Shown here piece by piece: positions 41,379-50,704 of a DNA stretch of 64,000 nucleotides. Under the pieces are notes generated by a model. That model searched no databases, was not told the DNA's origin, and worked only from the letters and a program-made list of their open reading frames with translations. This DNA comes from Paracidovorax oryzae ATCC 19882. Its GTDB lineage: Bacteria; Pseudomonadota; Gammaproteobacteria; Burkholderiales; Burkholderiaceae_C. The stretch lies in contig NZ_KK366049.1 of NCBI RefSeq assembly GCF_000687165.1, forward strand, positions 160,764-224,763, written 5' to 3'. Both the position numbers and the translations under genes were made by a program. The first letter of the stretch is position 1. Each line of letters begins with the position of its first letter.

Positions 41379-41678
41379 CTACCCCGCTGCTTCATCGGAA
41401 TGATCTTTTTGAAAGTCTATGCCAGTTCGTTGGACGGCTTCGTTCAAGTGCAGAGGACGTTCCACTATAGCGGCTGGGCTGTTCTCCTGCCAGTGGGGCC
41501 AGCTCTTCCGCGTCGTGGGGTCGTAAACCAGCCTGAAGAGGTGAGATGGCACTGCAACGCCGTGGCTGATCCGGGGCGGCTTGGCATCAAGCGCACGGGA
41601 GCCGGTAGGGGAAACCTTGCCAGACGGGGCGGGATACATACGCTTCACTGGCGCGGCGCGAAGCCGGCTGCGGAACAT
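41379..41678 (-). pseudogene. Truncated DNA/RNA non-specific endonuclease, 3' end only
   Basis: A 99-codon frame towards the left contains HGVAVPSHLFRLVYDPTTRK, SWPHWQENSPAAIVERPL and EAVQRTGIDF. This resembles the C-terminus of NUC1-type DNA/RNA non-specific endonucleases (VP.H.FK.VYDP..... and RTGI.F). The catalytic DRGH-containing N-terminal part is absent; the frame begins about 50 bases from the tRNA-Leu 3' end. I read it as the remnant of a gene cut by insertion or deletion at the tRNA. The family match is from memory. Confidence 0.5.
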
Positions 41679-41728
41679 GCGCGGAACTTGATGCGGAACA
41701 AGCTACCAAAACCATAGCGTCAGAGCCA

Positions 41729-41813
41729 TGGTGCCCGGGGCCGGAATCGAACCGGCACGCCTTGCGGCGGGGGATTTTGAGTCCCCTGCGTCTACCAATT
41801 TCACCACCCGGGC
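41729..41813 (-). tRNA. tRNA-Leu (anticodon CAA)
   Basis: Read on the minus strand, GCCCGGG (from 41813) pairs with CCCGGGC before the discriminator A and an encoded CCA at 41729-41731. The D-arm GGTGAAATTGGTAGAC, anticodon stem GGGGA/TCCCC around CTCAAAA (anticodon CAA), a long variable arm and the T-arm GGTTCGATTCC are all present. It is 85 nt, a class II tRNA as expected for leucine. It borders the low-G+C island on its 3' side, a common integration point. Confidence 0.96.
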
Positions 41814-41856
41814 GACGCGAAGAAGGAAGCCCGGGATTATGGCACAGTAGGGGGCT

Positions 41857-42777
41857 ATGGCTACCACCCCTTCCCCCACGTACCCCACCATCGAAGACGC
41901 GATCGGCCGCACGCCGCTGGTCGCCCTGCAGCGCATCGGCGCGCGGGAGAACGCCGAGCGCGGCACGGTCGTGCTGGGCAAGCTGGAGGGCAACAACCCG
42001 GCGGGTTCCGTGAAGGACCGCCCGGCGTTGTCCATGATCCGGCGCGCGGAGGAGCGTGGGGAGATCAAGCCGGGTGACACGCTCATCGAAGCCACGTCGG
42101 GCAATACGGGCATCGCGCTCGCGATGGCGGCGGCGATCAAGGGCTACCGGATGGTGCTGGTGATGCCGGAAGACCTGTCGGTGGAGCGGGCGCAGACGAT
42201 GAAGGCCTTCGGCGCGGAGCTGATCCTCACGCCCAAGAGCGGCGGCATGGAGTACGCGCGCGACCTGGCCGATACCATGGTGCGGCAGGGCAAGGGCGTG
42301 GTGCTCGACCAGTTCGCCAATCCGGACAATCCGCGCATCCATTACGAGACCACCGGGCCCGAACTGTGGGAGCAGACGGGCGGGCGCATCACGCATTTCG
42401 TGAGCGCCATGGGCACGACCGGCACGATCACGGGCGTGTCGCGCTTCCTGAAGGAAAAGAACCCTGCCATCCAGATCATCGGTGCGCAGCCCAAGGAAGG
42501 GTCGCGCATTCCGGGCATCCGCAAGTGGCCGCAGGAGTACCTGCCGAAGATCTACGATCCGCGTGCGGTGGACGAGACGATCAATGTCGGCCAGGACGAT
42601 GCCGAGGACATGTGCCGCCGCCTCGCGCGGGAGGAGGGCATCTTCGCGGGCATCTCCGCGGCGGGTGCCTGCTGGGCGGCGCAGGAGATCGCGCGGCGCG
42701 AGCGGGATGCGACCATCGTCTTCGTCGTGTGCGACCGGGGCGATCGCTACCTGTCCACCGGGGTGTTTCCCGCCTGA
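41857..42777 (+). CDS. cysM: Cysteine synthase B
   Basis: This PLP enzyme makes cysteine (or S-sulphocysteine from thiosulphate) from O-acetylserine. The 306 residues include the PLP lysine K53 in GNNPAGSVKDRPAL, EATSGNTGIALA, the CysM-type QFANPDNPRIHYETTGPE and the glycine loop SAMGTTGTITG. It starts 43 bases from the tRNA-Leu 5' end, divergent to it. A Nudix hydrolase follows after 23 bases, then tusA: a short sulphur-flavoured run. Confidence 0.95.
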   Translation: MATTPSPTYPTIEDAIGRTPLVALQRIGARENAERGTVVLGKLEGNNPAGSVKDRPALSMIRRAEERGEIKPGDTLIEATSGNTGIALAMAAAIKGYRMVLVMPEDLSVERAQTMKAFGAELILTPKSGGMEYARDLADTMVRQGKGVVLDQFANPDNPRIHYETTGPELWEQTGGRITHFVSAMGTTGTITGVSRFLKEKNPAIQIIGAQPKEGSRIPGIRKWPQEYLPKIYDPRAVDETINVGQDDAEDMCRRLAREEGIFAGISAAGACWAAQEIARRERDATIVFVVCDRGDRYLSTGVFPA

Positions 42778-42800
42778 GCGGTCCGGCCGGCAACTGCACC

Positions 42801-43421
42801 ATGCACTCCGAACCGCGTTTTTGCACCCAGTGCGCCACGCCGCTCGCGTGGGTCACGGCCCTGGAGGACGGCGGCGAGCGTCAGCGCCTGCGTTGCCCCG
42901 CCTGCGGCTGGACGCACTGGAACAATCCCACGCCGGTGCTGGCCGCGGTCGTCGAGCTGGATGGACGCGTGCTGCTGGCGCGCAATGCGGCGTGGGAGCA
43001 CAAGGCCTTCGCGCTGATCACCGGCTTCATGGAGGTGGGCGAGACGCCGCAGGAAGGTATCGTTCGCGAGGTGAAGGAAGAGACGAACCTCGACGTGAGC
43101 GCACTGTCGCTGATCGGGGTGTACGACTTCCAGCGCATGAACCAGGTCATCGTGGCCTACCATGCGATGGCGAACGGCACGGTGCGGCTGTCGCCCGAGC
43201 TGGTGGACTACCGGCTGATCGCGCCGGAGAAGCTGCGGTGCTGGCCTGCCGGTACCGGCCAGGCGCTGGCTGACTGGCTGCGCGGCCGCGGCATCGAGCC
43301 CACGTTCATGGAGTGGCCGGGCCAGCGCAGCGAGGCGCCTGCACCGGCTGTCCCGGTGCAGACGGGCGCCGTTGCAGATCCGGCGGCAGGGCTGGCGCAG
43401 CCGCAGCCCGGGCCGCTCTAG
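42801..43421 (+). CDS. Nudix hydrolase with zinc ribbon (NudC-like)
   Basis: This 206-residue protein has an N-terminal zinc ribbon (FCTQCATPL ... LRCPACGWTHWNNP) and a Nudix box GFMEVGETPQEGIVREVKEE at about residues 72-91. The arrangement resembles NADH pyrophosphatase NudC but lacks its N-terminal half and the SQPWPF signature, so the substrate is open. A Pro/Ala-rich tail follows from about 175. It is in the same direction as cysM and tusA. Confidence 0.9.
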   Translation: MHSEPRFCTQCATPLAWVTALEDGGERQRLRCPACGWTHWNNPTPVLAAVVELDGRVLLARNAAWEHKAFALITGFMEVGETPQEGIVREVKEETNLDVSALSLIGVYDFQRMNQVIVAYHAMANGTVRLSPELVDYRLIAPEKLRCWPAGTGQALADWLRGRGIEPTFMEWPGQRSEAPAPAVPVQTGAVADPAAGLAQPQPGPL

Positions 43422-43455
43422 AATTCTTTCTCTCTTCGCCAGGAAGCCGACGACG

Positions 43456-43683
43456 ATGCACATCCACAAGGAAATCGACACCCGCGGGCTGAACTGCCCG
43501 CTGCCCATCCTGAAGGCCAAGAAGGCGCTCGCCTCCATGGCCAGCGGCGAGGTGCTCAAGGTGGTGTCCACCGACAACGGCTCGCTGCGCGACTTCCAGG
43601 CGTTCGCGAAGCAGACCGGCAACGAACTGCTGGACCAGAGCACGGCGGGCGAGGAATACACCCACGTGCTGCGGCGGCGCTGA
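43456..43683 (+). CDS. tusA: TusA-family sulphur carrier
   Basis: This 75-residue sulphurtransferase-family protein has the CPxP motif as DTRGLNCPLPILKAKKAL, with the persulphide-carrying Cys14. Family roles include tRNA 2-thiouridine synthesis and general sulphur trafficking; position after cysM fits sulphur metabolism but does not fix the role. AGGAAGCC lies about 8 bases before ATG. Two tandem hairpins terminate the transcript. Confidence 0.9.
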   Translation: MHIHKEIDTRGLNCPLPILKAKKALASMASGEVLKVVSTDNGSLRDFQAFAKQTGNELLDQSTAGEEYTHVLRRR

Positions 43684-43702
43684 GCCCGGGCTCTCCGGAG
43701 AT

Positions 43703-43728
43703 GCCGTGCCCCGCGAAAGGGGCACGGC
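43703..43728 (+). terminator. First of two tandem hairpins after tusA
   Basis: GCCGTGCCCC (43703-43712), loop GCGAAA, GGGGCACGGC (43719-43728): a perfect 10-bp stem with a GNRA-like loop, 19 bases after the stop. There is no T-run of its own. Confidence 0.6.
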
Positions 43729-43733
43729 CAGTA

Positions 43734-43762
43734 AAAAAGGCGCTCCCGGTGAGCGCCTTTTT
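43734..43762. terminator. Bidirectional intrinsic terminator between tusA and galU
   Basis: AAAAAGGCGCTC (43734-43745), loop CCGGT, GAGCGCCTTTTT (43751-43762): a perfect stem with A and T runs, able to stop transcription from both convergent genes. Confidence 0.92.
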
Positions 43763-43795
43763 ACGATGGCAGCGCGTGCTTGCCTGGTCCGCGGC

Positions 43796-44683
43796 TCAGA
43801 TTTCCACGGTCTTGAGGTATTCGCGGAAGGCGGCGCCCACCTGGGGATGCTGCAGGGCCAGTTCCACGGTGGCTTCCAGGAAGCCTTCCTTGCTGCCGCA
43901 GTCGTAGCGCTTGCCTTCGTAGCGGAAGGCATAGACGGCTTCGCGGCTCATGAGGCGGGCGATGGCGTCGGTGAGCTGGATCTCGCCGCCCACGCCCTGG
44001 GGCTGGTTGCGGATCTCGTCGAACACGCCCGGCGTGAGGATGTAGCGGCCGGCCACGCCCATGCGCGAAGGCGCGTCTTCGGGTGCGGGCTTCTCGACGA
44101 TGCGCTCGATGCGGATCAGCGGACCGCCGGCGGGTTCGCCGGCCACGATGCCGTAGCGGCGGACCTGGTCCTGCGGCACTTCCTGCACGGCCAGCAGCGA
44201 GCGGCCCTGCTTGCGGAAGGCGGCCGCCATCTGGGCCATGACGGGCTGGCCACCGGGGGGGCCGACCATGAGGTCGTCTGCGAGCAGCACGGCGAAGGGT
44301 TCGCGGCCCACGAGCGGCTCGGCGCAGAGCACGGCATGGCCCAGGCCCAGGGAGCGCGGCTGGCGCACGAAGGCGCAGTCCATGTCGTTGGGTGCGACCG
44401 AGCGCACGAGCTGCAGCAGTTCGTTCTTGCCGGCGGCTTCCAGTTCGTTTTCCAGCTCGTAGGCGGTGTCGAAGTGGTCCTCGATGGCGCGCTTGCTGCG
44501 GCCGGTGACGAAGATCATGTGGCGGATGCCGGCCGCGTAGGCCTCTTCGACGGCGTACTGGATCAGCGGCTTGTCCACCACCGGCAGCATCTCCTTGGGG
44601 GATGCCTTCGTGGCGGGCAGGAAGCGGGTTCCCAGCCCGGCCACGGGGAAGACGGCTTTGCGGATCGCGGAGTTGTCGCTCAT
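43796..44683 (-). CDS. galU: UTP-glucose-1-phosphate uridylyltransferase
   Basis: GalU makes UDP-glucose for envelope polysaccharides and osmoprotectants. The 295 residues have [22 protein letters not shown] (nucleotide-binding loop), [28 protein letters not shown] and [12 protein letters not shown], all typical. GAGGAA lies upstream of ATG 44683, which gives the usual start; the in-frame ATG at 44713 adds ten residues with no support. It lies 137 bases after valS on the same strand. Confidence 0.96.
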   Translation of the reverse strand: MSDNSAIRKAVFPVAGLGTRFLPATKASPKEMLPVVDKPLIQYAVEEAYAAGIRHMIFVTGRSKRAIEDHFDTAYELENELEAAGKNELLQLVRSVAPNDMDCAFVRQPRSLGLGHAVLCAEPLVGREPFAVLLADDLMVGPPGGQPVMAQMAAAFRKQGRSLLAVQEVPQDQVRRYGIVAGEPAGGPLIRIERIVEKPAPEDAPSRMGVAGRYILTPGVFDEIRNQPQGVGGEIQLTDAIARLMSREAVYAFRYEGKRYDCGSKEGFLEATVELALQHPQVGAAFREYLKTVEI

Positions 44684-44820
44684 GGAAGATTCCTCGTTTT
44701 GAAGTTGGATCATTGTCGAAGGAGGGTGGGGACGCCACCGTAGGCCTTCAACTGAAACTGCACCTGGTTACACCCGCAGGGCCCGCCATTGCGGAGCGCC
44801 ACGAGGTGCGGTTTCCCGGC

Positions 44821-47706
44821 TCACCCCAGCCGAGCGAGTTGGTCGCGCAGGCGTTCGAGCGTGGCGCCGAAGTCCGCGACGCGCTTTTGCTCCTGCTCGA
44901 TGACGGCCGGCGGCGCCTTGGCGACGAAGGCCTCGTTCGCGAGCTTGCCGCGCGCCTTGGCGATCTCGCCATCGATGCGGGCGATCTCCTTGGAAAGGCG
45001 TGCCTTCTCGGCGGCCACGTCGATTTCCATGTGCAGGCACAGGCGGGCCTCGCCGACCACGGCCACGGGCGCGGCCTGCGCGGCGGCGGCCCAGGTGGCT
45101 TCATCGTCGAACACCTTGACTTCGCTGAGCTTGGCCAGGGCCTGCAGTGCCGGGGCGGCCGCGCGCATGAAGTCGGCGTCGCCGACGGCGTAGAGCGGCA
45201 GCCGGGTGGCGGGAGAGACGTTCATCTCGCCGCGCAGCGTGCGGCAGGCATCGACCAGGGCCTTGAGGCGGCCGACGTGGGCGATGGCGGCCTCGTCGAT
45301 GCGCTCGGGCTGGACCTGCGGATACGGGGCGACGCTGACCGACGCGCCTTCTCGGCCGGCCACCGGGGCGACCTTCTGCCAGAGCTCTTCGGTGATGAAC
45401 GGGATCAGCGGGTGCGCGAGGCGCAGGATGGTTTCCAGCGTGCGGATCAGCGTGCGGCGCGTGGCGCGCTGCTGCGCTTCGTTGCCGGTCTGGATCTGCA
45501 CCTTGGCGATTTCCAGGTACCAGTCGCAGAATTCGTTCCAGACGAATTCGTAGATGGCCTGGGCGACGTGGTCGAGCCGGTAGTCCTCGAAGCCCTTGGC
45601 GACTTCCGCCTCCACCTTCTGCAGGGCGGAGACGATCCAGCGGTCGGGCTGGCTGAACTGCAGGTAGCCGCCGTCGCAGTCGGCCTGGGTGTGGTCCGAG
45701 AGGCCGCAGTCGTGGCCTTCGCAGTTCATCAGCACGAAGCGGCTGGCGTTCCAGAGCTTGTTGCAGAAATTGCGGTAGCCCTCGCAGCGCTTGCTGTCGA
45801 AGTTGATGCTGCGGCCCAGGCTGGCGAGCGCGGCGAAGGTGAAGCGCAGCGCGTCGGCACCGTAGGCAGGAATGCCTTCGGGGAATTCCTTCTGCGTGTT
45901 CTTGCGCACCTGGGGCGCGGTCTCGGGGCGGCGCAGGCCGGTGGTGCGCTTTTCCAGCAGGGGGTCGAGCGCGATGCCGTCGATCAGGTCCACCGGGTCG
46001 AGCACGTTGCCTTCGGACTTGGACATCTTCTTGCCCTGGGCGTCGCGCACGAGGCCGTGCATGTACACGTGTTTGAACGGCACGCGGCCTGTGAAGTGCG
46101 TGCTCATCATGATCATCCGGGCGACCCAGAAGAAGATGATGTCGTAGCCCGTGACCAGCACGGAGGAGGGCAGGTAGAGGTCGTAGTCTTTCGTCGCGGA
46201 CGTGTCGTCCAGCGCTTCGGGCCAGCCGAGCGACGAGAAGGGCACGAGCGCGGAGGAATACCAGGTGTCCAGCACGTCGGCGTCGCGCGTGAGCTTCACG
46301 CCCGCGCCGGCCTGGGCCTGCGCCTCGGCCTCGTCGCGGGCGACGTACACGTTGCCGGCCTCGTCGTACCAGGCCGGGATCTGGTGGCCCCACCAGAGCT
46401 GGCGGCTGATGCACCAGTCCTGGATGTTGTTCATCCACTGGTTGTAGGTGTTGACCCAGTTCTCGGGCACGAACTGCACCTGGCCGGAGGCCACGGCATC
46501 GATGGCCTTCTGCGCGATCGACTTGCCCGTCGGGTCGCCCTTGCCCACCTCGCTCATGGCGACGAACCATTGGTCGGTCAGCATGGGCTCGACCACCTGG
46601 CCCGTGCGGGTGCAGATGGGGACCATGAGCTTGTGCTTCCTGGTCTCGACCAGGGCGCCGGCGGCCTCCAGGTCGGCCACGATGGCCTTGCGGGCCGCGA
46701 AGCGGTCCATGCCGCGGTACTTCTCGGGAGCGTTCTCGTTGATGGTGGCCTGCAGGGTCAGCACCACGATCATGGGCAGTCCGTGGCGCTGGCCCACCTG
46801 GTAGTCGTTGGGGTCGTGCGCGGGCGTGACCTTGACGACGCCGGTGCCGAATTCCTTGTCGACGTAGGCGTCGGCGATGATGGGGATCTCGCGGCCCACC
46901 AGGGGCAGGATGACGGTCTTGCCGACCAGGGCCGTGTAGCGCTCGTCCTCGGGGTGGACCATCAGCGCCACGTCGCCCAGCATGGTTTCGGGCCGCGTGG
47001 TGGCCACCGTGAGGCTGCCGGAGCCGTCCGTGAGCGGGTAGGCGATGTGCCAGAGCGAGCCGTCCTTCTCCTCGCTTTCCACTTCCAGGTCGGACACGGC
47101 GGACTGCAGCACCGGGTCCCAGTTCACGAGGCGCTTGCCGCGGTAGATCAGGCCCTGCTCGTAGAGGCGCACGAAGGTGTCGGTGACGACCTTCGAGAGC
47201 TTGTCGTCCATGGTGAAGTATTCGCGGCTCCAGTCCACGCTGTCGCCCAGGCGGCGCATCTGCGTGGTGATGGTGTTGCCGCTCTTTTCCTTCCATTCCC
47301 AGACCTTGTGGGTGAAGGCCTCGCGGCCCAGGTCGTGGCGGCTCACGCCCTGTTCCTGCAGCTGGCGTTCCACCACGATCTGCGTGGCGATGCCGGCGTG
47401 GTCGGTGCCCGGCACCCACAGCGTGTTGTGGCCGCGCATGCGGTGGTAGCGCGCCAGGCTGTCCATGATGGTCTGGTTGAACGCATGGCCCATGTGCAGC
47501 GTGCCGGTCACGTTGGGCGGCGGCAGCTGGATGGCGAAGTTCTCGCCGCGGGCCGCGGCGCCGGCATCCGGTGCGCCGGTGCCCCGGCAGCCCGCCGCGC
47601 CGTAGCCTCGGCGCTCCCACTCGGGGCCCCAGTGGGCTTCCAGGGCGGAGGGTTCGAAGGACTTGGACAGGCTTTCAAGGCCGGGCTGGTGCAGGGGCGA
47701 GCTCAT
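44821..47706 (-). CDS. valS: Valyl-tRNA synthetase
   Basis: This 961-residue class I synthetase charges tRNA-Val. It has the HIGH-type motif [15 protein letters not shown] (H71-H74), an editing domain, the KMSKS motif in [15 protein letters not shown] (about residue 560), an anticodon-binding helical domain and the C-terminal coiled coil ([20 protein letters not shown]). An extra Gly/Ala/Cys-rich insertion of about 15 residues ([20 protein letters not shown]) lies before the Rossmann fold. The length is otherwise standard. Confidence 0.97.
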   Translation of the reverse strand: MSSPLHQPGLESLSKSFEPSALEAHWGPEWERRGYGAAGCRGTGAPDAGAAARGENFAIQLPPPNVTGTLHMGHAFNQTIMDSLARYHRMRGHNTLWVPGTDHAGIATQIVVERQLQEQGVSRHDLGREAFTHKVWEWKEKSGNTITTQMRRLGDSVDWSREYFTMDDKLSKVVTDTFVRLYEQGLIYRGKRLVNWDPVLQSAVSDLEVESEEKDGSLWHIAYPLTDGSGSLTVATTRPETMLGDVALMVHPEDERYTALVGKTVILPLVGREIPIIADAYVDKEFGTGVVKVTPAHDPNDYQVGQRHGLPMIVVLTLQATINENAPEKYRGMDRFAARKAIVADLEAAGALVETRKHKLMVPICTRTGQVVEPMLTDQWFVAMSEVGKGDPTGKSIAQKAIDAVASGQVQFVPENWVNTYNQWMNNIQDWCISRQLWWGHQIPAWYDEAGNVYVARDEAEAQAQAGAGVKLTRDADVLDTWYSSALVPFSSLGWPEALDDTSATKDYDLYLPSSVLVTGYDIIFFWVARMIMMSTHFTGRVPFKHVYMHGLVRDAQGKKMSKSEGNVLDPVDLIDGIALDPLLEKRTTGLRRPETAPQVRKNTQKEFPEGIPAYGADALRFTFAALASLGRSINFDSKRCEGYRNFCNKLWNASRFVLMNCEGHDCGLSDHTQADCDGGYLQFSQPDRWIVSALQKVEAEVAKGFEDYRLDHVAQAIYEFVWNEFCDWYLEIAKVQIQTGNEAQQRATRRTLIRTLETILRLAHPLIPFITEELWQKVAPVAGREGASVSVAPYPQVQPERIDEAAIAHVGRLKALVDACRTLRGEMNVSPATRLPLYAVGDADFMRAAAPALQALAKLSEVKVFDDEATWAAAAQAAPVAVVGEARLCLHMEIDVAAEKARLSKEIARIDGEIAKARGKLANEAFVAKAPPAVIEQEQKRVADFGATLERLRDQLARLG

Positions 47707-47954
47707 GGGCGTGGAAACGGGCAGGTGCGGCGCCTCTGCAAAGAGGCGCTGTCGCGTGGGAAATGGGCTGAACAGGGGATTCTACGGGCCCGGCTCCGGG
47801 GGCCGCGCCGCGGGCGGTGTCTCGTTTTGTTACGTACCGGCAGTGGACCGCGCCGCGCCGGCTGCGAATAATTCGCGGCTCCGCCACCGGCGGCGGCCCG
47901 GAGGGGGCCGCCCGCTGCCGGTGATGAAAACCATTCCTACAAAGCGCAGTACCC

Positions 47955-49802
47955 ATGAATCCGTCTTCCGCATTCCGCAAGGGCCTCCTGAAAGTGGCCC
48001 TGCTCACCCTGCTGTCCCTCTTCCTGGTGCCCGCCGCGACCCTGCTTTTCGTGCGCCACGTGCAGGGCACGGAAGATGCACGCTTCCTGGCGGATATCGA
48101 GCGCCGCATCGATGCCGAGGTGTCGATGCCCGCGGCCGAGAAAGAGGCCCAGCGCGCGTTCTTCCGCAGCCATCCGCCGTCCGGCGCCTGCCATGACACG
48201 CATCCGCGCGTCGCCGCGGTGCGCGAGGGCCTGTGTGGCCGTTTCTCGCCCGGATGGCAATTCGACCTGGCCCGCCGGCTGTCGGCCGCGACGCTCCTGG
48301 CCGGTGCCGCGCTGCTGCTCGCCGTGCTGGGGCTGGGGGCGCTGGCGTTCGTGAACCGGCCGCTGCAGCATGCGAGCTTCGTGGCGGGATGGCGGATCAC
48401 CACCTGGGCGAGCGCGATCTCGCTGGTCGTGCAGGGCGCCATGCTGACGTGGCTCGCGTTCTGGGTGCCCGCATTCTTCTTCCACCGGTATTCGCCCAAG
48501 CTCATCCTCGTGGTGGCGCTGGGCATGGCCGTGGCCGTGGTCATGGCGGTGGCGGCGATCTTCCGCAGGCTGCCGCGGGACAACGCGGTGACGGGCGAGA
48601 CCATCGCCGAAGCCGATGCGCCGCAGCTCTGGCAGCGGGTGCGCGCCCTGGCCGCGCGCCTGGGCACGGAGCCTCCGCGCCATATCGTGGGCGGCATCGA
48701 TGCCAATTTCTTCGTGACCGAGGCGCCGCTGACCGTGCAGGGGCGCGCACTCACGGGCCGCACGCTGTTCGTCAGCCTTCCGCTGCTGCGGGTGCTGGAC
48801 CAGCACGAGGCCGATGCGGTGCTGGCGCACGAACTGGCCCACCTGGGCGGCGGCGATACGCGCAGCAGCGCGCGCCTGGGCCCGAAGCTGGTGCAGTTCG
48901 ACCACTACCTGCATGCCGTGCGCGAGGGGGGGCTGTCGGCGCTGGCGTCGCCGCTGCTCACCCTCTATCGCACCATCTTCGAGATCGCCCTTGCGCGGGA
49001 CAGCCGCGAGCGCGAATTCCGGGCCGACCGCACGGCCGCGGAGGCGGTGTCGCCCGAGGGCATCGCCCGGTCGCTCGTGAAGATCGCCGCCTACGCGCAG
49101 TACCGGCACCGCATCGAGGAAGACCTGTTCGGCCGTGACCAGCGCCACGGCCAGGCGCTGGGCATCGCGGGCTTCATCGCGCAGGGGCTCGGGCCCTATG
49201 CGGAGTCGCCCGGTTTTGCCGAGGCCATGCGCTCGGCCCGCGTGCCGCATCCCTTCGATTCGCATCCGCCCATGCCCGAGCGCATCGGGCGCGTGGGGGT
49301 GTCGCTGGCCGAAGCCGACTATGGCGCCATCGTGCGGCGTGCGCCCGCATCCACCTGGGCGCAGGACATCCTCACGGCCGAGGCGATCGAATCGCGGCTG
49401 TGGTCGGAGTACGAGGCGGCTTTCGCGGAAAACCACGAGCGCAGCCTGGCCTACCGCTACGAGCCCGCGAACGATGCGGAGCGGGCGATCGTGCTGCAGT
49501 ACTTTCCACCCCAGTCGTTCGAGGTCAAGGGCGGCAATACGGTGGAGGTCAGCATCGACGGCATCCGTGCCACGCGGGGCGACCAGCACGTGCCCTGGGA
49601 CGCCGTGAAGGCACTGCAGTTCAGCGAGAGCGCGTTCACGAACGCGCTGGTGGTCACGCACCCTGAAAAGCGCCTGCTGCGGCACCGCACGACGAGTATC
49701 GCGCTGGCGGGCATGCGGTCCGAGAAGGACCGGTTCAAGGCCGTGGTGAACGCCTACTGGCAACGCCACCAGGTGATGCGCATGCACCAGGCCGAAGGCT
49801 GA
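47955..49802 (+). CDS. M48-family membrane zinc metallopeptidase
   Basis: This 615-residue peptidase has the zinc motif HELAH (H292, E293, H296) in [13 protein letters not shown] and a third-ligand helix [18 protein letters not shown]. An N-terminal helix (about 10-32) and three more hydrophobic segments (about 110-132, 142-172, 178-200) precede the catalytic domain. This resembles HtpX/Ste24-like proteases of the inner membrane, but the long C-terminal domain (about 440-615) is not HtpX-like. It may act in membrane quality control; the substrate is unknown. Confidence 0.9.
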   Translation: MNPSSAFRKGLLKVALLTLLSLFLVPAATLLFVRHVQGTEDARFLADIERRIDAEVSMPAAEKEAQRAFFRSHPPSGACHDTHPRVAAVREGLCGRFSPGWQFDLARRLSAATLLAGAALLLAVLGLGALAFVNRPLQHASFVAGWRITTWASAISLVVQGAMLTWLAFWVPAFFFHRYSPKLILVVALGMAVAVVMAVAAIFRRLPRDNAVTGETIAEADAPQLWQRVRALAARLGTEPPRHIVGGIDANFFVTEAPLTVQGRALTGRTLFVSLPLLRVLDQHEADAVLAHELAHLGGGDTRSSARLGPKLVQFDHYLHAVREGGLSALASPLLTLYRTIFEIALARDSREREFRADRTAAEAVSPEGIARSLVKIAAYAQYRHRIEEDLFGRDQRHGQALGIAGFIAQGLGPYAESPGFAEAMRSARVPHPFDSHPPMPERIGRVGVSLAEADYGAIVRRAPASTWAQDILTAEAIESRLWSEYEAAFAENHERSLAYRYEPANDAERAIVLQYFPPQSFEVKGGNTVEVSIDGIRATRGDQHVPWDAVKALQFSESAFTNALVVTHPEKRLLRHRTTSIALAGMRSEKDRFKAVVNAYWQRHQVMRMHQAEG

Positions 49803-49850
49803 GCCGGGGCAGGGCGGAAGGCCGGCGGCGGGGCCGCCCTGGCGTCTGTT

Positions 49851-50480
49851 TCAGGCGGATGTGCCCGGCACGTACTCCGGCCGGTCGTTGGACTGGGGCT
49901 TGAGCGGGGCCGCCGACCTGCCTTCGGCGCGCTCGCGGCGCCATTGCTCCTTGCGGGCTGTCCATTCGGCGAGGCGCTGGTGGGCCACCTTGCTGTCCTT
50001 GGCCATGTGTTCCTCGTCGGCCAGCTGGGCGGCCAGCTCGAGCCGGATGCCGTTGGGGTCGAAGAAATAGATGCTCTTGAAGATGTGGTGGTCGGTGACG
50101 CCGAGCACCTCGATGCCGTGCGCCTGCAGGCGGGCCTTGGTGTTCTCCAGTTCCTCGACCGTATCGACGCGGAAGGCGATGTGGTTGACCCAGGCGGGCG
50201 TGTTGGGGGAGGGCTCGGGCTTCACGTCGTCGCCCAGGTCGAAGAAGGCGATGAAGGAGCCGTCCCGCAGGCGGAAAAAGAAGTGCGTGTAGGGGCAGTA
50301 TTCGCCCGTGCTGGGTACGTAGTCGCTCTGGATGATGTGGTAGAGCGGCAGGCCGAGGATGTCTTCGTAGAAGTGCCGCGTTTCTTCCGCGTCGCGTGCG
50401 CGGTAGGCGTAGTGGTGCAGTTGCTGCACGGCGGCGGGCGCGGGCAGGGTGGCCAGGTCGGGGCGGGGCAGTGCGCTCAT
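49851..50480 (-). CDS. VOC-family (glyoxalase/dioxygenase fold) protein
   Basis: This 209-residue protein has the vicinal-oxygen-chelate fold: LHHYAYRARDAEETRHFYEDIL (first metal histidine), FIAFFDLGDD, NHIAFRVDTVEELENTKARL and FFDPNGIRLELAA (metal glutamate). These ligands fit a metal enzyme such as an extradiol dioxygenase or glyoxalase. A charged C-terminal extension (about 155-209) is extra. The ATG is preceded by AAGGAGACAGCC. It is convergent with the M48 peptidase; the substrate is unknown. Confidence 0.88.
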   Translation of the reverse strand: MSALPRPDLATLPAPAAVQQLHHYAYRARDAEETRHFYEDILGLPLYHIIQSDYVPSTGEYCPYTHFFFRLRDGSFIAFFDLGDDVKPEPSPNTPAWVNHIAFRVDTVEELENTKARLQAHGIEVLGVTDHHIFKSIYFFDPNGIRLELAAQLADEEHMAKDSKVAHQRLAEWTARKEQWRRERAEGRSAAPLKPQSNDRPEYVPGTSA

Positions 50481-50704
50481 GGCTGTCTCCTTGGGATGGA
50501 TTGATGGATTGTACTATTCGTAATTGATTTCATATAGAGCAACTTGCGCAAGGCCCCGCAGCGGACATATAGTCGGCAGCCGAGGTGTTTTCTCTTTCTC
50601 TTTCTCTTTCGAGGTATCCGCCGATGCGCCTGTGAGCCCCCTCCCATCCGTTCCATCCCTTTTTGTTGCGGGGTGGCCGATCACGATGGCTTGGAGTGCC
50701 CGGC

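Noticed and set aside
44602..47871. 1089-codon ORF on the plus strand
   Set aside because: It lies wholly antisense to valS, whose motifs are unmistakable; the product has no recognisable domain.
49822..49850. GC-rich inverted sequence between the M48 and VOC genes as a terminator
   Set aside because: The stem is short and imperfect and no T-run follows.
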